From Peribacillus huizhouensis (GTDB taxonomy: Bacteria > Bacillota > Bacilli > Bacillales > DSM-1321): a stretch of 64,000 nt of DNA. Positions 52,456 to 61,161 of the stretch are shown here, in pieces. The notes under the pieces were generated by a model. That model was not told the DNA's origin. It searched no databases and saw only the letters and a list, made by a program, of their open reading frames with translations. Position 1 is the stretch's first letter; the number at the start of each line of letters is the position of its first letter. The stretch covers positions 372,001-436,000 of the forward strand of contig NZ_JACJHX010000001.1 in NCBI RefSeq assembly GCF_014138605.1, written 5' to 3'. A program made the translations under genes and the position numbers.

Positions 52456-54375
52456 TTAATTCTTCAGTAATCGTAAACTATTTAATATTACTAAAATTGT
52501 ACTTCCTTCGTGACCAATAACGCCAAACGGGAGATCAAGAAACTGCAAGAAGTTAGATGCAATTAATATCATAATAACTGTAATAGAGAAAATCACATTT
52601 TGCTTAATGATTCGGTTCATTTTTTTCGATAATTTGACCGCTTCAGCAATCCTCGGAAGATCATTTTTCATCAGAACAACATCCGCTGTTTCTAATGCGA
52701 CATCTGTTCCTTCACCCATTGCGATTCCGACTGATGCCGTGGCAAGCGCTGGCGCATCATTAATTCCATCACCGACCATCGCAACTGTACCAAATTGTTC
52801 TTTCAGCCGTTTTACTTCATCCACTTTCGTTTCAGGAAGACAATCGGCAATATAGGCATCCACATGACTTTCCGATGCAATTGCATTTGCTGTTTTCTCG
52901 CCGTCTCCAGTAAGCATAATCGTATAAATGCCTTCTTGTTTAAGTGCTTCGATCGCAGTAATTGTTTCTGATCGAACAACATCTTTCAATGTTATAATTC
53001 CTGCGATTCCTTTATTATCTTTTGCAAAAACGATGGTTTTACCTTGTTTGGCAAAATCTAATGCAATGCCATTTTGGAATTGTTCCACTTCTTCACGACC
53101 AACAAATTCCGCTTTACCTACTTTCCATTGCACACCATCAAGATATGCTTGCACACCATATCCTGAGATATCTTCCATGTTCTCTGGCTTCAATAATTCT
53201 GTAGAGTACTTGTTTTTTGTATAGCGAACAATGGCCGATGCTAACGGGTGATTAGAGTAATTTTCAATCGACGCTACATATTGTAAAAAATCGGCTTCAT
53301 TTACATCTTTACGAAGTACGAGATCGGTTACTTCAGGCTTTCCTTTTGTCAAAGTACCTGTTTTATCAAGAGCAATCGCTTGTAAGTTACCTAAGTTCTC
53401 TAAATGAACACCGCCTTTAAACAGGATTCCATGACGAGCACCGTTTGAAATTGCCGATAATGTTGCTGGCATGATCGATGCTACTAGTGCACATGGGGAA
53501 GCAACTACTAATAAAATCATCGCTCGATAAAATGTCTCCGTCCAACTCCATCCCAGCAGGAAATGAGGAGCAAACATCATCAATGCAACAACAGACAAAA
53601 CTACTTTCACATACGTGCCTTCAAATCGCTCAATAAATAACTGAGAAGGTGATTTTTCACTTTGTGCTGATTGTACAAGTGTAATGATTTTTTGAAAAAG
53701 TGTTTCACTACTTGGCTTTGTAATCTCAACAGTTATCGTCCCGCGAAGATTAACCGTCCCTGCAAAAACCTCATCATTTACTGTTTTACTGACAGGAAAG
53801 GATTCACCCGTGATTGCAGCTTCATCCAAATTCGTCTTTCCATCATTAATTTTTCCATCAGATGGTACCCTTTCACCTGGCTTAATTAAGATTAGATCAC
53901 CGACACGAAGCTGTGATACAGCTACTTTCGTTTCAATTCCGTCTGTAATTCTCAATGCTTCTTCTGGCTGTAAATCCATGAGTGCGGAAATTTCTTTATG
54001 GCTTTTATTCATCGTATAAGTTTCCAATGCACCACTTAATGCAAAGATAAAAATTAAGATAGCCCCTTCCGTCCAATAGCCAATGATTGCCGAACCAATT
54101 GCAGCAAGGATCATTAACATTTCTACATTCAATTCTTTATCGGCAATGGTATCTTCAATGCCTTCCTTTGCCTTCGCATATCCTCCAATAACAAATGCCG
54201 CTAAATAAGTAACGACTGAAGCAGTTGACATGCCAACAGACGAAAAAATCCATCCTAATAATATAAGAACCCCGCTAAATAAAGCAGCAATTAATTCGAT
54301 ATGTGGTAGTACTTTTTCATACCATGATGTTTGATATTGTGCAGGTTTTTGTAAGTGCTTCGTTTCAGCAAGCAT
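52456..54375 (-). CDS. pfeT: P1B-4-type metal-efflux ATPase (PfeT/ZosA-like)
   Basis: A 639-residue heavy-metal P-type ATPase without an N-terminal metal-binding domain. TGES (189-192), SPC in the sixth helix (293-295), DKTGT (337-341), the SNHPLASAIV motif and the C-terminal HEGSTILVILNSLRLL are visible. SPC plus HEG(G/S)T is the signature of the P1B-4 subgroup. B. subtilis PfeT (formerly ZosA) has the same length and exports ferrous iron under PerR and Fur control. ATG 54375 follows AAAGGAGG by 7 bases; the frame continues upstream to 54417 without a site. PerR-like and Fur-like boxes lie upstream. Confidence 0.9.
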   Translation of the reverse strand: MLAETKHLQKPAQYQTSWYEKVLPHIELIAALFSGVLILLGWIFSSVGMSTASVVTYLAAFVIGGYAKAKEGIEDTIADKELNVEMLMILAAIGSAIIGYWTEGAILIFIFALSGALETYTMNKSHKEISALMDLQPEEALRITDGIETKVAVSQLRVGDLILIKPGERVPSDGKINDGKTNLDEAAITGESFPVSKTVNDEVFAGTVNLRGTITVEITKPSSETLFQKIITLVQSAQSEKSPSQLFIERFEGTYVKVVLSVVALMMFAPHFLLGWSWTETFYRAMILLVVASPCALVASIMPATLSAISNGARHGILFKGGVHLENLGNLQAIALDKTGTLTKGKPEVTDLVLRKDVNEADFLQYVASIENYSNHPLASAIVRYTKNKYSTELLKPENMEDISGYGVQAYLDGVQWKVGKAEFVGREEVEQFQNGIALDFAKQGKTIVFAKDNKGIAGIITLKDVVRSETITAIEALKQEGIYTIMLTGDGEKTANAIASESHVDAYIADCLPETKVDEVKRLKEQFGTVAMVGDGINDAPALATASVGIAMGEGTDVALETADVVLMKNDLPRIAEAVKLSKKMNRIIKQNVIFSITVIMILIASNFLQFLDLPFGVIGHEGSTILVILNSLRLLKN

Positions 54376-54408
54376 CTTTTTTCCTCCTTTAAATGTCATA
54401 ATTCTCAA

Positions 54409-54423
54409 TGATACCAATTCTCA
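54409..54423 (-). promoter_or_regulatory. Fur-like box upstream of pfeT
   Basis: On the minus strand TGAGAATTGGTATCA matches the TGATAAT-N-ATTATCA Fur core at 11 of 14 positions. It is modest on its own. Confidence 0.35.
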
Positions 54424-54467
54424 TTTACACGCTAATCAATTGAGAAAGATAATCAGCATCATTTGAC

Positions 54468-54482
54468 TTATAATTATTCAAA
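54468..54482. promoter_or_regulatory. PerR-like box upstream of pfeT
   Basis: TTATAATTATTCAAA differs at two positions from the PerR consensus TTATAAT-N-ATTATAA. It lies about 95 bases before the ATG of the P1B-4 ATPase, whose B. subtilis counterpart is PerR-repressed. Confidence 0.55.
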
Positions 54483-54624
54483 ATTGTTATTTTTTCTTCA
54501 TAAACAGTAAAATTACGTATTTTTTCGTGAAAATCATTAGGATTATTTATATATTATCATAGCCATTCAAAAAAATAAATAATAATAATTCTAATTTAAG
54601 ATAAATTATAAAAAATCTTATTAA

Positions 54625-54785
54625 AAGACTGTTTTCGTATGCTTTGTTGTTTTTATTTTATATTTAGACTACTATCCTTGATTGATTTCTGTTACAATTA
54701 CTCGCTTTCCGCAGGCGGTTTCAGGAGCCTCGTTTCTCAAATTTGTTACTTGCTAAAAAATACAAACTTTATGAAAAGAACCTAT
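54625..54785 (+). repeat. R3 repeat copy
   Basis: AAGACTGTTTTCGTATGCTTTG, ATATTTAGACTACTATCC, CGCTTTCCGCAGGCGGTTTC and TTGTTACTTGCTAAAAA blocks. It keeps a short part of the GC-rich core. Confidence 0.75.
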
Positions 54786-54791
54786 AAAAAA

Positions 54792-54832
54792 GAGGTTGTC
54801 CCAAAAGGATCAGATCCTTTTGGAACAACCTC
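54792..54832. terminator. Short R2 hairpin, bidirectional terminator
   Basis: GAGGTTGTCCCAAAAGGATC and its near-perfect reverse complement form a compact hairpin downstream of the yxcD-like gene. It is the smallest R2 copy. Confidence 0.85.
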
Positions 54833-54837
54833 CAGCC

Positions 54838-55128
54838 TTATTCTTTTACATAGGCGATGATGCCTTCGTTATCATCTAGTACAAGTTCAATACCTGCATA
54901 TGGATCACGATTAAGCATATGATCAAGCCAAAGTCTTAACGCTTCAATAATATTTAGCATGATTAAGATTTGCTGCCTACCATTCACATAAACTTCTGCA
55001 GAAAATCCATAATCATCGTCATACATTAATTCCACTTCTACTTCCACCGGTCTAACTTGTTTCTTATCCGCGATATAAATGCAAATAGCATTAATAATAT
55101 CTTGTTCAGAAATTTTTAGCCTCTCCAT
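54838..55128 (-). CDS. yxcD: YxcD family protein (DUF2653)
   Basis: A 96-residue acidic protein, LKISEQDIINAICIYIADKK and onward, with VEVELMYDDDYGFSAEVYVNGR and a C-terminal YAGIELVLDDNEGIIAYV. This matches the small DUF2653/YxcD family of unknown function. It overlaps the upstream membrane protein gene by 13 bases, so the two are likely co-translated. Confidence 0.8.
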   Translation of the reverse strand: MERLKISEQDIINAICIYIADKKQVRPVEVEVELMYDDDYGFSAEVYVNGRQQILIMLNIIEALRLWLDHMLNRDPYAGIELVLDDNEGIIAYVKE

Positions 55129-55553
55129 GGATTAGAGTTTTCTTTCTTTTTATTTTTAAAGAAGGTATAGATGCGTCGGATAATTGAGATGAGAATGATA
55201 ATAGCAATCAAGTTCACTATAAAACCTAATACCGCACCAAGCCCTCCCATGTTAGCAAATAAGCTTCCAAATAAGAGGCCGGCCATTCCACCATAAAGAA
55301 TCCCTTTCATTAATCCTCCTTTAGCCACAGGATTAGCCTTCGTATTTGTATTTGATTTTGTAGTGTCAGATTTCTTGTTGCTCTGGATGTTGGAATTCTT
55401 GTTGGTTGTACCCTGATTCGTATTGAACGATCTTTTTCCAGATTTATATGACTTAGCGCTTACAGTATCATCTTGTCCCAGAAGAAACTGGCCTCCCACT
55501 GGAGCAAAAATCAGAGTGAGTGTCAAAATTGCAGTTATTACTTTCTTTAACAT
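55116..55553 (-). CDS. Exported membrane protein with disordered linker
   Basis: A 145-residue protein. A signal peptide (MLKKVITAILTLTLIFAPVGG) is followed by a Ser/Thr/Asn/Lys linker (about 35-75), then a Gly-rich segment (GGLMKGILYGGMAGLLFGSLF) and a second hydrophobic helix near the end. This layout is seen in Tim44-like exported proteins lacking the globular domain; the function is unknown. ATG 55553 follows GGAGG by 7 bases. Confidence 0.8.
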   Translation of the reverse strand: MLKKVITAILTLTLIFAPVGGQFLLGQDDTVSAKSYKSGKRSFNTNQGTTNKNSNIQSNKKSDTTKSNTNTKANPVAKGGLMKGILYGGMAGLLFGSLFANMGGLGAVLGFIVNLIAIIILISIIRRIYTFFKNKKKENSNPWRG

Positions 55554-55727
55554 ATATGGTCCTCCATTCAAAATTGGTATGAAGAGGTTTCACTCCTCAA
55601 TTTTCTATACAATACTATATACGATTAAAATAATAAAAGGTTTCACTTTATTGAAATAGTAATTCAAACTATTTAATTGGAATATTAATAGTTTCATGTT
55701 TAAAAATCTAATAATGCGGATAAATTA

Positions 55728-55761
55728 ATAGGAGACAAGGATATCCCTGTCTCCTATTTTT
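55728..55761. terminator. Terminator between YxcD unit and cwlO
   Basis: ATAGGAGACA-GG and CC-TGTCTCCTAT form a stem, followed on the plus strand by TTTTTAT. On the minus strand the tail is weaker. Confidence 0.75.
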
Positions 55762-55769
55762 ATATTCTA

Positions 55770-57173
55770 TTAAAAACGATGTACTCGTCCGTTGAAATGG
55801 TTTGCCCAATACCCACTTGACATATTTGCAATTGCAACACCCGTTGAACTTTGAGAACCGATAAATTTACCGCCGCCAACATAAATTCCGACATGTCCAT
55901 TTTTCTTATAAGTATCAAAGAATACCATATCACCAGGTTGCATATCACTTGCAGGTACGCGAGTTCCATGATTTAACAATGTATCTGTGTTCCCAACCGA
56001 ACCAAGGTTGATTCCACCTTGAGCATATGCCCAGTAAACAAATGCAGAACAGTCAAATCTGCCATTGTTAATATCAGATTGCGATCTACCACCGCCAAAT
56101 ACATAAACAGAGTTACCGATATATTTATTACCAGCAGTAATTGCCGCACTAAGGTTTCGGCTTGGTGGAATGCTCACACTTTCTTTTGGTTCATCATCTT
56201 TGACAGTATCTTTACTAGGATTCTTTGTCGCTGAATTATTTGAAGTAGTTTTTGTTGCAGTTGTTTTTGTTGCAGTTGATTCTGAGCTATAATTTTTCTT
56301 AGTTGATTCTTTCGGTACATATTTAGTTGCTTCACGAGCTGCTTTTTCTGCTGCTTCTTCGGCACGTTTGTTCGCAGCTGCAATTTCCGCTTGACGATTT
56401 AGTTCTGCAGTAATATCGCTTTGGATTTTTACTACTTGTGCTGCTAAGTTTGCATCACGTTCTTTTAAGTCAGCAACTAGGGATGCTGTTTCTTGTTCTT
56501 TTCCTTTCAAACTTGCACTAAGTTGTAAGCTCTGAGACTTTTGCTCTTCAATTTGAGCAAGCATACCTTCTAGCTCTAATTTCATAGAAGTAAGGTCAGC
56601 TAGTTTTGTTTCAACTGCCGTTCTCTTTTCTTCCAACTCTTTCTTATCCGCTTCGTGCTGCTTTAAAATATCTTGGTCAGCTTCTACCATTGTAGCAACT
56701 GCGCCTACACGATCAATGAAGTTACCGAAGCTAGTAGCACCAAGTAACACTTCGATATAACTTGCATTCCCGCCGCTCTCTTGATAAGAAACTGCACGTT
56801 CTTTCAATACCTCATTGCGCTGTTCGATGCGTACTTGAAGAGCAACAATATCTTCTTTAAGCTTGTTGATTTCTGCATTTGTTTCGTTAATTTGAACCTT
56901 TGTTTCGTCAATTTTCGCGTTATTGTCTTTAATCGCTTGTTCAATACGCAAAATTTGCTCTGTAATTTTAGCCTGTTCTATTTGAAGTGTTTTTATCTTT
57001 GTAAGTGCTGAATTTATTTCAGATTGAACACCACTACGTTGTCCTTGAATAACTTGTTGTTGATTTTGCAAGTCACTAATTGATTCCGCTTTAACAGCTG
57101 GTACAGCAACGATGCTTCCCAAACCAAGCATTGCAGTAGTACTTAATACAAGTAATTTCTTTCTCAAAATCAT
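55770..57173 (-). CDS. cwlO: CwlO-type DL-endopeptidase (NlpC/P60)
   Basis: A 467-residue secreted peptidoglycan hydrolase. A signal peptide (about 1-29, ending AVKAE) is followed by a long coiled coil (30-270), a Thr/Ser/Lys linker, and a C-terminal NlpC/P60 domain. The domain has the catalytic cysteine in GRFDCSAFVYWAY, HVGIYVGGGKFIGS for the histidine, and ends VHRF. B. subtilis CwlO has nearly the same length and layout; it cuts D-Glu-gamma-DAP bonds during lateral wall growth, activated by FtsEX. CwlO is usually under WalR; no clear WalR box was seen. Confidence 0.92.
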   Translation of the reverse strand: MILRKKLLVLSTTAMLGLGSIVAVPAVKAESISDLQNQQQVIQGQRSGVQSEINSALTKIKTLQIEQAKITEQILRIEQAIKDNNAKIDETKVQINETNAEINKLKEDIVALQVRIEQRNEVLKERAVSYQESGGNASYIEVLLGATSFGNFIDRVGAVATMVEADQDILKQHEADKKELEEKRTAVETKLADLTSMKLELEGMLAQIEEQKSQSLQLSASLKGKEQETASLVADLKERDANLAAQVVKIQSDITAELNRQAEIAAANKRAEEAAEKAAREATKYVPKESTKKNYSSESTATKTTATKTTSNNSATKNPSKDTVKDDEPKESVSIPPSRNLSAAITAGNKYIGNSVYVFGGGRSQSDINNGRFDCSAFVYWAYAQGGINLGSVGNTDTLLNHGTRVPASDMQPGDMVFFDTYKKNGHVGIYVGGGKFIGSQSSTGVAIANMSSGYWANHFNGRVHRF

Positions 57174-57685
57174 TTTTCCCTGCTTTCTTCTCTAGCCAAA
57201 TTCGCCAATTAATCTTTCTTTCTATGATTATGGAGAATATATATGAAACTAGAAATCTATGTATTATTTTTTCACTAAAAGTTATTTTTATAAAAGCTAA
57301 ATATAGTGTTTTCGTCTTTTTTACCTATAGTGAGTATAGCATCATAATTTGACAGTATGGTAATAAAATCATTACATTTATATTTCAATTGTTACAAAAA
57401 ACCTCATTTTTTGCGTTTTTTCAAAAATATTGTAGTTTTTTTGGGAAATACTGCTATTGTAAGTGACTTAAAGATTGATTAACAAAACTATTTACCTAGT
57501 ACCATTCACATAAAAGTTTAGGAGACTTTGATTCGATGAGGTATTTCTTTTCTCGCTAATGTGGAAGAATTAAATAAACGGCTGTTTTCGTATACTTTAT
57601 TGCTTATAAAATATTTTTACACTACTATCAACATCTACTCGAATTTGTTATTTGCTAAAAACAACACCCCTTACAAAAAGAGCCA
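57174..57685. other. 510-base gap upstream of cwlO
   Basis: Promoter region of cwlO in its left part and the R3 copy (57580-57684) in its right part. TGTAA half-sites near 57380 and 57400 do not have WalR spacing. No gene was seen. Confidence 0.5.
57580..57684 (+). repeat. R3 repeat, short copy (105 bp)
   Basis: GGCTGTTTTCGTATACTTTATTG, TTTTTACACTACTATC, TTTGTTATTTGCTAAAAACAA and closing AAAAAGAGCC. The ends GGCT and AGCC are inverted. Confidence 0.75.
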
Positions 57686-57725
57686 AATAAAAAAGCTAGC
57701 ATCCTGTTTTCAGGATTACCAGCTT
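57686..57725 (-). terminator. Terminator of the Gfo/Idh gene
   Basis: On the minus strand AAGCTGGTAATCCTG and CAGGATGCTAGCTT form a stem with small mismatches, followed by TTTTTTAT. Confidence 0.82.
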
Positions 57726-57796
57726 AAAATTTGTGCGTGGTATTTTGCAGGGTTTTTTGTAATTAAGGATTAGAAGTCTCTTAATTAGATCACCTG

Positions 57797-58777
57797 TTAA
57801 TCGTTTGGAAATCTCACTCCAATTTGTTTACGTGCCTCATCCATAATCTCCATCACGTGTAAGGAAGTATCCCATGCGTTCAAAGTTGATTCGTTTTCCC
57901 TAGATTGAATCAACTGAATAAATTCAGCAACTTCGTAATACATCGGTTCCATTTCTTGTTGGATACTGACATCTTCGATAGAACCGTCCCGATAGCGAAT
58001 TTCAATCTTCTCAGGGCTTGAGATATGCTGGATCACCATCGTAGCATCTTCCCCATGAATTTCTGAAGGAAGAGTAGTATCGGTAATTTTGGAATACATG
58101 ACGTTTGCCTGCATCCCATCATAATCTAGTAAAATACTACCTTGTGCGTCAGTTCCTGTGCCCAGTATATATCCTTGAGCCTTGATTGTATTAGGTTTTC
58201 CAAATAACGCTACAAGCGGATAGATTGTATATACACCTAGATCCATCAAGGCACCTGTTGAAAATTCAGGGTTAAATGCGTTCAAGACTGTTCCATTTTT
58301 ATAAGCATCATATCGCGATGAATACTGGCAATAATTCGCAAAAAATGTGCGAATCTTTCCAAGCTTGTCCAAATTATCTTGAATCACTTGGAAGTTAGGC
58401 ATGACTGTCGACTTCATCGCTTCCATTAATACGACATTATTAGATTTCGCCGACTCTATCATCGCTTTTACTTCCTTAGCATTTGCTGCAAGTGGTTTTT
58501 CACACAGAACATGCTTGCCATGTTTCATAAACAGGATGGACTGCTCTGAATGGTATGAGTTTGGGGTTGCAATATAAACTGCATCAATCTCCTCACTTGC
58601 TGCCATTTCATTTAAATCCGTAAACGTTAAATCTGCATCGTATTTAGCGGCAAATTCACGTGCACGATCTTCCGTACGTGAAAATACAGCCTTTAACACA
58701 AAATCGTCATGTTTACCTGCAGCTTCTAACAATCGTTCGGTAATCCAGTTTGTACCAACAATTCCAAATCTAATCAT
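57797..58777 (-). CDS. Gfo/Idh/MocA family oxidoreductase
   Basis: A 326-residue NAD(P)-dependent oxidoreductase. A Rossmann start (FGIVGTNWITERLLEAA) leads to AVYIATPNSYHSEQSILFMKHGKHVLCEKPLAAN, whose EKP lysine is the family's catalytic residue. FSTGALMDLGVY follows. The family acts on sugars, inositols and dihydrodiols, so the substrate is unknown. It is a single gene with its own terminator. Confidence 0.9.
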   Translation of the reverse strand: MIRFGIVGTNWITERLLEAAGKHDDFVLKAVFSRTEDRAREFAAKYDADLTFTDLNEMAASEEIDAVYIATPNSYHSEQSILFMKHGKHVLCEKPLAANAKEVKAMIESAKSNNVVLMEAMKSTVMPNFQVIQDNLDKLGKIRTFFANYCQYSSRYDAYKNGTVLNAFNPEFSTGALMDLGVYTIYPLVALFGKPNTIKAQGYILGTGTDAQGSILLDYDGMQANVMYSKITDTTLPSEIHGEDATMVIQHISSPEKIEIRYRDGSIEDVSIQQEMEPMYYEVAEFIQLIQSRENESTLNAWDTSLHVMEIMDEARKQIGVRFPND

Positions 58778-58991
58778 ATTCCCACTCCTTTAATTTCATA
58801 TGCTTCACTCTACTTTATAGTACCTTCAAACTGCTAATGAAGCTATTTATTAAGATAAATCGTAAGAAAAACATTACAGCAAATGTAATTTAGAATGTTT
58901 CTCCTATCAACATAATGGAAAATAATATAGTGTAACTCGCGACTTTTCAACCGATTCAATATTCTTAAAAAATCAAAGGAGTGAAATGATA

Positions 58992-59777
58992 ATGGAAAAG
59001 ATTTTGCACAATCAAGTAGCCGTTATTACAGGCGGTAGCTCTGGAATCGGCAAAGGGGCAGCCTTAAGATTAGCAGAACAAGGTGCAAAAATTGCTCTGC
59101 TTGACCGAACGTATGAAAATGCTCTTCAAGCAAAAAAAGAGATAGAATCAAAAGGCAACGAGGTGATCATTGTCAAAACAGATGTATCTCAACCTGAACA
59201 AGTGGAACTTGCATTCAAAGAGGTGTTGGATAATTGGGGGAAAATTAATATTGTTTTTGCGAATGCAGGCATTAATGGTGTGAAGGCACCAATCGAAAAT
59301 ATTACTCCAGAAGATTGGGATGAAACAATTCAGACGAATTTGCGTGGAACATTCTTGACGGTGAAATACGCTATTCCTTATCTTAAAGAAAATGGCGGTA
59401 GCATAATTATTACAAGCTCAATTAATGGGAATCGGACATTCAAAAATTTTGGCTTCTCAGTATATAGTACAACAAAAGCCGGACAAGTAGCGTTCGGAAA
59501 AATGGCGGCACTAGAGCTTGCACAATATAAAATTCGAGTTAACATAATCTGCCCTGGTGCCATTGACACGAACATCGATGACAATACGTATCCGGATGAG
59601 AAAAACTTGAAAAATATCATAATTCCTATCGAGTATCCAGAAGGGGCTCAACCCTTAGAACAAAAATCAGGGACTCCAGAACAAGTTGGCGAACTAGTTC
59701 TTTTCTTGGCATCTGATCTATCTTCACATATTACCGGAACAGAGATTTATATTGACGGCGCAGAATCATTATTGTAA
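58992..59777 (+). CDS. SDR family oxidoreductase
   Basis: A 261-residue short-chain dehydrogenase with the NAD(P)-binding TGGSSGIGKG, NAGI in the NxxAG position, catalytic SSIN...VYSTTKAG (Ser, Tyr and Lys), and a C-terminal HITGTEIYIDGAESLL. The upstream ATG at 58986 is almost on top of AAAGGAGTG, so ATG 58992 is chosen. The substrate is not evident. Confidence 0.9.
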   Translation: MEKILHNQVAVITGGSSGIGKGAALRLAEQGAKIALLDRTYENALQAKKEIESKGNEVIIVKTDVSQPEQVELAFKEVLDNWGKINIVFANAGINGVKAPIENITPEDWDETIQTNLRGTFLTVKYAIPYLKENGGSIIITSSINGNRTFKNFGFSVYSTTKAGQVAFGKMAALELAQYKIRVNIICPGAIDTNIDDNTYPDEKNLKNIIIPIEYPEGAQPLEQKSGTPEQVGELVLFLASDLSSHITGTEIYIDGAESLL

Positions 59778-59818
59778 TCGCCGAAATTACGACTTCACGA
59801 TAATTATTGATTCCTATT

Positions 59819-59857
59819 AAGCCTGTTTATAATAGATAGATTTTAACAGGCTTTGTT
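59819..59857. terminator. Bidirectional terminator between SDR and proline dehydrogenase
   Basis: AAGCCTGTT and AACAGGCTT stem followed by TGTTTTG; it lies between convergent genes. Confidence 0.85.
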
Positions 59858-59860
59858 TTG

Positions 59861-60775
59861 TTATTTCGAAAATAAACCTTTAATGCCAAATAGTACATTC
59901 TGCGGTCTCTCAGCCATTCTCCGCATAAAGTAAGCAAACCAGTCATCGCCAAACGGAATATAAACACGCATTGTGTATCCTTCCTGCGCCAAACTCAATT
60001 GCATATCTTTTCTGAATCCAAAAAGCATTTGAAATTCAAATTGATCTTTCGGGATATTATTTTCATTGGTAAATTGTTTTACTTTCGCAATAATCTCGTG
60101 ATCATGAGAAGCAATTGCCGTATAACTTCCACTTAATAAATGGGTTTTAATAATCTGCAAATAATTAGCATCTATTTCCCCTTTATTTTGGAAAGCTACT
60201 TCAGGAGATTCTTTATAAGCTCCTTTTACAAGCCTAAGATTGACACTTTTTAAATCCATTACATCCTTATTAGCACGATGTAAATAAGCTTGGATTACGG
60301 TTCCAACATTATCGTATAGTTCACGAAGTTCCTTCAAAATATCCAATGTCATTTGGCAATGCGTATAATCTTCCATGTCGATTCGAACAAAATTATTGGT
60401 TGCCTTAGCAGTATCCAAAATTCGTTTCATATTTTGGACACAAAATTCTCGATCAATCTCCAACCCCAACTGTGTCAGTTTTACGGATAAATGGCTATTC
60501 ACTCCAGTGGCACAGATAGCTTCCAATGTTTTCACATTATTCTCTGTTGCATGAATAGCCTCTTGTCTATCTGAAACAAATTCACCTAAATGATCAAGAG
60601 TACATACCAAACCTTTTTCATTTAGTTCTTGAACTTTTTTAATGGCACTCTCAATTGTTACACCTGCGACTACTTGAGATGCACCGAACCTGAGCCCCCA
60701 TTTCTTCGCCGCCTTGTTTAAGGATACATTTCGAGAAACCCCTAAGAAGAAATTTTTCGAAAAATTAGCCAGCAT
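59861..60775 (-). CDS. putB: Proline dehydrogenase
   Basis: A 304-residue FAD-dependent enzyme that oxidises proline to P5C, the first step of proline catabolism. It has the beta-alpha barrel strands VCTLDHLGEFVSD, SVKLTQLGLEID, VRIDMEDY, NLRLVKGAYKESPEVAF, TAIASHDHEII and FQMLFGFRKD, and ends YTMRVYIPFGDDWFAYFMRRMAERP. It follows the P5C dehydrogenase gene on the same strand with two R1 copies between them. Confidence 0.94.
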   Translation of the reverse strand: MLANFSKNFFLGVSRNVSLNKAAKKWGLRFGASQVVAGVTIESAIKKVQELNEKGLVCTLDHLGEFVSDRQEAIHATENNVKTLEAICATGVNSHLSVKLTQLGLEIDREFCVQNMKRILDTAKATNNFVRIDMEDYTHCQMTLDILKELRELYDNVGTVIQAYLHRANKDVMDLKSVNLRLVKGAYKESPEVAFQNKGEIDANYLQIIKTHLLSGSYTAIASHDHEIIAKVKQFTNENNIPKDQFEFQMLFGFRKDMQLSLAQEGYTMRVYIPFGDDWFAYFMRRMAERPQNVLFGIKGLFSK

Positions 60776-60864
60776 ATCGCCCCTCCTTGAATCATTATGT
60801 TACTGAGAAGTTCTAGATGGGTAACAAATTTGCCCCGGTGCCACCCATTTGCTTTATAGACGAT

Positions 60865-61012
60865 TTTTTCCCGCATTAACGGACAGTAATTTCTCCATTC
60901 TACGATTTTATGTAGATATATTTGCGCAATTTGATTAGAGAAAACTGGCCGTACATGCCCGATTAGTTCAACTAACCGTTAGCGAAAAGCTCATCGCTAA
61001 CGGAAGTTTCAC
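60865..61012 (-). repeat. R1 repeat copy, first of a tandem pair (148 bp)
   Basis: Reverse orientation. Left end GTGAAACTTCCGTTAGCGATG with hairpin partner CTAACGGTTAG; right end CCGTTAATGCGGGAAAAAA. It is nearly identical to the neighbouring copy at 61013-61160. Confidence 0.85.
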
Positions 61013-61160
61013 TTTATCCCGCATTAACGGACAGTAACTTCTCCATTCTACGATTTTATGTAGATATATTTGCGCAATTTGATTAGAGAAAACTGGCCGT
61101 ACATGCCAGATTGGTTCAACTAACCGTTAGCGAAAAACCCGTCACTAACGGATGTTTCAC
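61013..61160 (-). repeat. R1 repeat copy, second of a tandem pair (148 bp)
   Basis: Reverse orientation. GTGAAACATCCGTTAGTGACG at its left end directly follows the P5C dehydrogenase stop codon; its right end (CCGTTAATGCGGGATAAA) abuts the left end of the other copy without a spacer. Confidence 0.85.
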
Positions 61161-61161
61161 T

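Noticed and set aside
57370..57410. WalR binding site upstream of cwlO
   Set aside because: Two TGTAA half-sites occur, but they are separated by 14 bases rather than the 5 of the WalR consensus.
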